Under the pieces are notes generated by a model. The model searched no databases and was not told where the DNA came from. It was given only the letters and a program-made list of their open reading frames with translations. A stretch of DNA of 64,000 nt, from assembly GCF_014170305.1 (NCBI RefSeq), contig NZ_LZZT01000049.1:1-64000 (forward strand), written 5' to 3'. This DNA is from Achromobacter sp. UMC71. Its GTDB lineage: Bacteria > Pseudomonadota > Gammaproteobacteria > Burkholderiales > Burkholderiaceae_B. This document shows, piece by piece, positions 59,259 to 64,000 of this stretch. The position numbers and the translations under genes are program-made. Position 1 is the first letter of the stretch. Each line of letters starts with the position of its first letter.

Positions 59259-60614
59259 ATGGCGACCGCCTCTACTGCATCCGTCTGGGCCACCCCGACA
59301 CGGACCACCTACACCGTGCTGTTCGTCTGCTGGCTGGCGATCCTGTTCGAAGGCTACGACGTGGGCGTGATGGGCGCGGTGCTGCCCGCCCTGGCCGACG
59401 ACAAGAACTGGAACCTGACGTCGATCCAGCTGGGCATGCTGGGCAGCTATGCCTTGGCCGGCATGTTCGTCGGCTCGTTCGCGGTCGGCACGCTGTCCGA
59501 CCTGCTGGGCCGCCGGCGCATGCTGCTGGCCTGCGTCACGCTGTTTTCGCTGACGATGATCGGCGCTGCCTGGGCGCCCATGCCGACGTGGTTCGCCACC
59601 TTCCGTTTCATCGGCGGCCTGGGGCTGGGCGGCGTGATTCCCGTGGCGGCGGCGCTGACCATCGAATACTCGCCGCCGGCCAAGCGCGGCTTCAACTACG
59701 GCGTGATGTATTCCGGCTATTCGCTGGGCATCCTCTGTTCGGCCGCCGTCGCCATGGCGGTGCTGCAGCACTGGGGCTGGCGCGCGGTGATCCTGGTGGG
59801 CGCCGCTCCCCTGCTGCTGGTGCCGCTGCTGGCCCGCCTGCTGCCCGAATCGCTCGAGTACCTGCTGGCCAAGGGCGACGAAGCCGGCGCGCGCGCCATG
59901 GCGGACCGCCTGGGCATCGCCTCGCTCGAGCCGTTCCGCCCGCGCGAGGTCACGGGCGAGAAAGCCACCTGGCGCGACGTGATGGCGGCGGTGTTCGCGC
60001 CGCGCCATCTGCGCGCCACGCTGTGTTTCTGGGGCGCGTTGTTCCTGGGCATGATGCTGGTCTATGGCCTGAACACCTGGCTGCCGCAGATCATGCGCAA
60101 GAACGGCTACGACCTCGGTTCCAGCCTGTCGTTCCTGCTGGTGTTCAGCCTGGCCTCGGCCATCGGCGGCCTGGTGCTGGGCCAGTTCGCCGACAAGACC
60201 GAGCCGCGCAAGATCGTGGCCCTGTTCTTCCTGGTGGGCGCCATCGGCATCTACTGCCTGACCTACAACAACCCGCTGGTGGTGAACTACCTGTGGGTGG
60301 GGCTGGCGGGCGTGGGCAGCATTTCGTCGTCGCTGATCCTGACCGGCTACCTGGCCGGCTACTACCCGGCGCATGCGCGCGGCGCGGCCACCGGCTGGGC
60401 GCTGTCGTTCGCCCGCATCGGCGCCATGAGCGGCCCCATCGTCGGCGGCTACCTGGCCGGGCTGCAGTTGCCGCTGGCCTGGAACTTCATCGCCTTCTCG
60501 TGCGCGGCCGTGCTGGCGGCGATGTTCGTGATCCTGATCCCCGGCCGCTACGCGGGCGGACCGCAGGCGCAACAGGCGCCGGCTTCGCAGGCCCTGCAGC
60601 AGCAACGTCCCTGA
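59259..60614 (+). CDS. MFS transporter, AAHS (aromatic acid:H+ symporter) family
   Basis: A 451-residue, twelve-span major facilitator. The AAHS marks are LFVCWLAILFEGYDVGVMGAVLPAL (Asp in span 1), GTLSDLLGRRRML in the 2-3 loop, and FRFIGGLGLGGVIPVAAALTIEYSPPAKRG. The relatives BenK, PcaK and MhpT import benzoate, 4-hydroxybenzoate or related acids. It has its own promoter and is convergent with pstB, separated by a hairpin. A Gln/Ala-rich tail closes the protein. Confidence 0.9.
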   Translation: MATASTASVWATPTRTTYTVLFVCWLAILFEGYDVGVMGAVLPALADDKNWNLTSIQLGMLGSYALAGMFVGSFAVGTLSDLLGRRRMLLACVTLFSLTMIGAAWAPMPTWFATFRFIGGLGLGGVIPVAAALTIEYSPPAKRGFNYGVMYSGYSLGILCSAAVAMAVLQHWGWRAVILVGAAPLLLVPLLARLLPESLEYLLAKGDEAGARAMADRLGIASLEPFRPREVTGEKATWRDVMAAVFAPRHLRATLCFWGALFLGMMLVYGLNTWLPQIMRKNGYDLGSSLSFLLVFSLASAIGGLVLGQFADKTEPRKIVALFFLVGAIGIYCLTYNNPLVVNYLWVGLAGVGSISSSLILTGYLAGYYPAHARGAATGWALSFARIGAMSGPIVGGYLAGLQLPLAWNFIAFSCAAVLAAMFVILIPGRYAGGPQAQQAPASQALQQQRP

Positions 60615-60632
60615 GCCGCCACGCCAATGACA

Positions 60633-60657
60633 ACGGCGCGCCTTGCGGGCGCGCCGT
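60633..60657. terminator. Hairpin between the convergent AAHS transporter and pstB genes
   Basis: ACGGCGCGCC (60633-60642) pairs perfectly with GGCGCGCCGT (60648-60657) across a TTGCG loop. It has no T-tract but sits midway between two convergent stop codons, so it probably serves both transcripts. Confidence 0.6.
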
Positions 60658-60688
60658 CGATGTCCCAGCCAGCCGGGCCGGGTCTGCC

Positions 60689-61465
60689 TCAGCCGAAACG
60701 GCCGGTGATGTAGTCTTCGGTTTCCTTGCGCGACGGCTTCACGAAGATCTGGTCGGTCTGGCCGAATTCCATCAGTTCGCCCAGGTACATGTAGGCCGTG
60801 TAATCCGAGCAGCGGGCGGCCTGTTGCATGTTGTGGGTCACGATGACGACGGTGTAGTCGTTCTTCAGTTCGGCGATCAGTTCTTCGATCTTGGCGGTCG
60901 AGATCGGGTCCAGCGCCGAACACGGTTCGTCCAGCAGCAGCACTTCCGGCTTGATGGCCACGCCGCGGGCGATGCACAGGCGCTGCTGCTGCCCGCCCGA
61001 CAGGCTGTTGCCGCTCTGGTGCAGCTTGTCCTTCACTTCGTTCCAGAGCGCGGCCTTGCTCAGCGCCCACTCCACACGCTCGTCCATCTCGCCCTTGGAC
61101 AGGCGCTCGAACAGACGCACGCCGAAGGCGATGTTGTCGTAGATGCTCATGGGAAACGGCGTGGGCTTCTGGAACACCATGCCGACCTTGGCGCGGATCA
61201 GCGAAATATCGGTCTTGGCGGTCAGCAGGTTCTCGCCGTCCAGGATGATTTCGCCTTCGGCGCGCTGGCCCGGGTACAGCTCGAACATGCGGTTGAAGGT
61301 GCGCAGCAGCGTCGACTTGCCGCAGCCCGACGGGCCGATGAAGGCGGTGACCTTCTTCTCCTGGATCGACATGTTCACATTGCGGATCGCATGGAACTTG
61401 CCGTAGTAGAAGTTCAGGTTCTTGACCTCGATCTTGTTCTTGACGGCGGTAGCGGTGTTTTCCAT
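60689..61465 (-). CDS. pstB: Phosphate ABC transporter ATP-binding protein
   Basis: A 258-residue Pst[51 protein letters not shown] (Walker A), [37 protein letters not shown] and [22 protein letters not shown] are all PstB-specific. Start supported by GGGAA upstream. Last gene of the pstSCAB operon visible in the window; phoU, if present, is not directly downstream. Confidence 0.97.
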   Translation of the reverse strand: MENTATAVKNKIEVKNLNFYYGKFHAIRNVNMSIQEKKVTAFIGPSGCGKSTLLRTFNRMFELYPGQRAEGEIILDGENLLTAKTDISLIRAKVGMVFQKPTPFPMSIYDNIAFGVRLFERLSKGEMDERVEWALSKAALWNEVKDKLHQSGNSLSGGQQQRLCIARGVAIKPEVLLLDEPCSALDPISTAKIEELIAELKNDYTVVIVTHNMQQAARCSDYTAYMYLGELMEFGQTDQIFVKPSRKETEDYITGRFG

Positions 61466-61512
61466 TTGGTTTCCCTAGGTCCGGCGCGTCTGGCGCGCCG
61501 GCAAAGCGATCT

Positions 61513-62367
61513 TTACTTGCGGAACATGTTGCGGGCGATGATGTTGATGCCCAGCACCAGCAGCGTAATCAGGGTAGCCCCGGCCCAGGCCAGGTCGTTC
61601 CAATCCTTGAAGGGGCTGGCGGCGTATTGGTAGATCACGACCGGCAGGTTGGCCATCGGGCCGTTCATGTTGGTCGACATGAACTGGTTCGACAGCGCCG
61701 TGAACAGCAGCGGCGCGGTTTCACCCGAGATACGGGCAATCGCCAGCAGCACGCCGGTGATGATGCCGGTCTTGGCGGCGCGATAGCACACCAGCGTGAT
61801 CATGCGCCACTTGGGGCAGCCCAGCGCCGCCGCGGCTTCGCGCAGGCTGTTGGGCACCAGCAGTAGCATGTTGTCGGTGGTGCGCACCACCACCGGGATC
61901 ACCAGAATGGACAGCGCGATGGCGCCGGCCCAGCCGGAATAGTGCCCCACCTGCGCCACGTACACGGCATAGATGAACAGACCGATGATGATGGACGGCG
62001 CCGACAGCAGCACGTCGTTCAGGAAGCGCGTGGCCGGCGCCAGCCAGCCGCGCTGGCCGTATTCGGCCAGGTAGGTGCCGGCCAGGATGCCGACCGGCGT
62101 GCCGATCAGCGTGCCCACGCCCGCCATCATCACGCTGCCGAAGATGGCGTTGATCAGGCCGCCGGTCTGTCCCGGCGGCGGCGTGATCTCGGTGAAGAGT
62201 GTGTACGACAGCGCCGGCGCGCCCTTGGTCAGCAGTGTCAGAATGATCCAGAACAGCCAGAACAGCCCGAACACCAGCGTGCCCAGCGAGATGGTCAACA
62301 TGATGCGGTTGACCACGCGGCGCCGGCGATACACGCCGTTCTGCATATTGAGTACGGATACAGCCAT
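61513..62367 (-). CDS. pstA: Phosphate ABC transporter permease PstA
   Basis: A 284-residue six-span permease with [41 protein letters not shown] and the EAA loop [52 protein letters not shown], both characteristic of PstA. AAGGA lies 7 bases before the ATG. It is 47 bases upstream of pstB and 26 downstream of pstC. Confidence 0.96.
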   Translation of the reverse strand: MAVSVLNMQNGVYRRRRVVNRIMLTISLGTLVFGLFWLFWIILTLLTKGAPALSYTLFTEITPPPGQTGGLINAIFGSVMMAGVGTLIGTPVGILAGTYLAEYGQRGWLAPATRFLNDVLLSAPSIIIGLFIYAVYVAQVGHYSGWAGAIALSILVIPVVVRTTDNMLLLVPNSLREAAAALGCPKWRMITLVCYRAAKTGIITGVLLAIARISGETAPLLFTALSNQFMSTNMNGPMANLPVVIYQYAASPFKDWNDLAWAGATLITLLVLGINIIARNMFRK

Positions 62368-62393
62368 GTTCTTTTCCTTGGGCTCGCGGCGCG

Positions 62394-63410
62394 TCAGGTT
62401 TTCTTGCCTTCGCCGGCGGACAGGCGAACCAGCAGCATCTTGGCCAGGGCCAGCACGATCGTCGTGATCAGGAACAGGATCAGGCCCAGTTCCAGCAACG
62501 CCGACTTCTGGATGCCGCCCGCTTCGTTGAATTCATTGGCCAGCGCCGAGGCGATCGAGTTGCCCGGCGAGAACAGCGAGCCGGACCACTTGAAGGCGTT
62601 GCCGATCACGAAGGTCACCGCCATGGTCTCGCCCAGCGCGCGGCCCAGGCCCAGCATGATGCCGCCGATGACGCCGGACTTGGTGAACGGCAGCACCACG
62701 CGCCACATCACTTCCCAGGTCGTGCTGCCCAGGCCGTAGGCCGATTCCTTCAGCATGGCCGGCACCAGCTCGAACACGTCGCGCATCACTGCCGCGATGA
62801 ACGGGATGATCATGATCGACAGGATCAACCCGGCTGTGAAAATGCCGATGCCGAACGGCGGCCCGGCGAACATGCCGCCGATGATCGGCACGCTGCCCAG
62901 CGTGGCGATCAGGAACGGCTGCACATACTGCTGGAACACCGGCACGAAGACGAACAGGCCCCACATGCCGTAGATGATGGACGGGATGGCGGCCAGCATT
63001 TCGACCGCGGTGCCCAGGGGACGGCGCAACCAGGTCGGCGACAGTTCGGTCAGGAAGATCGCGATGCCGAACGACACCGGCACGGCGATGATCAGCGCGA
63101 TGGCCGACGTCAGCAGCGTGCCGATGATGGGCACCACGGCGCCGTAGTTCTGTTTGACGGGGTCCCAGTCGTTCAGCCACAGGAACGACAGACCGTACTT
63201 GGCCAGCGATTCGCGGCTGCCGTAGATCAGGGAGATAAGAATCGCCGCCAGCAGAATGAACACCAGGAAGGCGAACAGGCGGGTCAGGTTCTTGAACAGC
63301 GCATCCATCAGCGCGTTTTTATTTTGCTTCATAGGCGAAGGCGTGCCGGTAGTCACGGAGTCCGCCACGCTGGGCGAAAGCGGCACACTATTATCCATTA
63401 CCGCGCTCAT
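62394..63410 (-). CDS. pstC: Phosphate ABC transporter permease PstC
   Basis: A 338-residue permease with a cytoplasmic N-terminal extension (about 45 residues), six spans, and PstC motifs [39 protein letters not shown] and [58 protein letters not shown]. An internal ATG (MKQNKNAL) would shorten it by 26 residues; the upstream ATG has AAGGA and is kept. Confidence 0.95.
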   Translation of the reverse strand: MSAVMDNSVPLSPSVADSVTTGTPSPMKQNKNALMDALFKNLTRLFAFLVFILLAAILISLIYGSRESLAKYGLSFLWLNDWDPVKQNYGAVVPIIGTLLTSAIALIIAVPVSFGIAIFLTELSPTWLRRPLGTAVEMLAAIPSIIYGMWGLFVFVPVFQQYVQPFLIATLGSVPIIGGMFAGPPFGIGIFTAGLILSIMIIPFIAAVMRDVFELVPAMLKESAYGLGSTTWEVMWRVVLPFTKSGVIGGIMLGLGRALGETMAVTFVIGNAFKWSGSLFSPGNSIASALANEFNEAGGIQKSALLELGLILFLITTIVLALAKMLLVRLSAGEGKKT

Positions 63411-63464
63411 GGATGGACTTTCCTTAGGAAACCTGGGGGGAAACTACGAGAGGATCCGGGAGAC

Positions 63465-63539
63465 CCGCCTCGGCGTCCGGATATCCGGACGCCGAGGCGG
63501 CGGGCAGATCCCGGCGCGGGGCGATGCCGCCGCGCCGGG
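63465..63539 (-). promoter_or_regulatory. Two large hairpins between pstS and pstC
   Basis: Positions 63465-63500 are a perfect 36-base palindrome with centre ATAT, and 63510-63539 form a second hairpin (CCCGGCGCGG-N10-CCGCGCCGGG). In the minus-strand pst transcript they follow pstS directly. Such intercistronic structures usually protect the upstream message or partly stop transcription, giving more PstS than PstC. Confidence 0.6.
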
Positions 63540-63547
63540 GTTCCGCT

Positions 63548-64000
63548 TTACTTCCAGACGGCCTTGCCGTCGGCTGCCTTGACTTCGCCCCAAGCGGCGC
63601 GAATTTCCTTGGTCACGGCTTCCGGCAGCGGCACGTAGTCCAGGGCTTCAGCCGACTTGGCGCCATTCTTGAAGGCCCAGTCGAAGAATTCCAGGACAGC
63701 GCGGCCTTGGGCGGGCTTGTCTTGCGACTTGTGGATCAGGATGAACGTCGCGGCGGTCACGGGCCAGGAATCGGCGCCCGGCTCGTCGGTCAGCACCACG
63801 CCCATGCCAGGCGCGCTCTTCCAGTCAGCGTTGGCGGCAGCAGCGGCGAAGGCCTTCTGCTCCGGCTGGACGAACTTGCCATCTTTGTTCTGCAGCTGCG
63901 TCCAGGCCAGCTTGTTCTGCTTGGCGTAGGCGTATTCCACGTAGCCGATCGAGTTCTTCAGCTGGCCGACGTAGGCGGCGACGCCTTCGTTACCCTTGCC
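63548..64000 (-). CDS. pstS: Phosphate-binding protein PstS (C-terminal part, cut by window end)
   Basis: The frame is open to the right edge; 150 C-terminal residues are visible: GKGNEGVAAYVGQLKNSIGYVEYAYAKQNKLAWTQLQNKDGKFVQP and WPVTAATFILIHKSQDKPAQGRAVLEFFDWAFKNGAKSAEALDYVPLPEAV, both typical of PstS, where the G-x-G-N-E-G-V loop helps bind phosphate. The N-terminus with its signal peptide lies outside the window. It is the first gene of the pst operon as far as seen. Confidence 0.95.
   Translation of the reverse strand, partial: GKGNEGVAAYVGQLKNSIGYVEYAYAKQNKLAWTQLQNKDGKFVQPEQKAFAAAAANADWKSAPGMGVVLTDEPGADSWPVTAATFILIHKSQDKPAQGRAVLEFFDWAFKNGAKSAEALDYVPLPEAVTKEIRAAWGEVKAADGKAVWK

Overview
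The window is high-GC DNA with short intergenic gaps and many LysR/AraC regulators, ABC importers and small catabolic operons. Together with AcnB, an AAHS-type aromatic acid transporter and a complete pst locus, this suggests a beta-proteobacterium of the order Burkholderiales, most likely Alcaligenaceae (Achromobacter/Bordetella type). The genus is an inference from gene content and style, since no rRNA is inside the window.

Left edge (1-1160): no convincing protein gene. The minus strand carries four tandem sigma70-type promoters pointing out of the window, an arrangement typical of an rRNA or other stable-RNA operon. Upstream of them lies an unexplained cluster of five CTATATAG-type palindromes. 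From 1164 to 13182 come a DUF1127 protein, a GcvA-like LysR, a CoA-transferase/LysR divergent pair, a large DUF3772 mechanosensitive channel, a two-gene operon of secreted proteins of unknown function, and a row of small housekeeping genes (ABM monooxygenase, MazG-like pyrophosphatase, DnaQ-type exonuclease, DUF1653). A soluble double-PAS chemoreceptor closes the stretch.

13.6-25 kb: a glutathione transferase; then a GlxA-type AraC regulator divergent from a five-gene operon (PotD/A/B/C-like importer plus a proline-racemase-family enzyme whose second catalytic Cys is Gly). A ParE-like toxin-antitoxin pair, a CBS-domain protein, a TauE-like permease and a zinc-ribbon/FxLYD membrane protein pair follow. 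25-42.4 kb is mostly core: acnB behind a perfect dyad, a lytic transglycosylase-like lipoprotein, tpm, a fasciclin protein, TPR and DUF1275 proteins, a YqhC-like AraC with its aldo-keto reductase, a FAH-family hydratase, a LysR/YcaC-type hydrolase, a sterol-desaturase-like protein, DUF465, a BssS-like protein, a LysE exporter and an AhpD-like protein.

42.4-59.0 kb is the most interesting part. A 16.6-kb block is bounded by direct repeats of 26 bp (25 identical). The right copy is the CCA end of tRNA-Pro(TGG) plus its downstream terminator arm, and the left copy sits next to the first gene of the block. Inside are only metabolic genes: a flavin monooxygenase; a plus-strand operon (ABC ATPase, quinone oxidoreductase, GST-like, AroQ-like and GhrA-like proteins); a minus-strand run with two ABC importers and an arylmalonate decarboxylase/maleate isomerase-like protein; and RidA, DUF1028, LysR and M20 deacylase genes. 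I read it as a catabolic island for an unidentified, probably nitrogen-containing carboxylic acid. No integrase is visible. The window ends with an AAHS transporter and the pstS(partial)-pstC-pstA-pstB operon on the minus strand.
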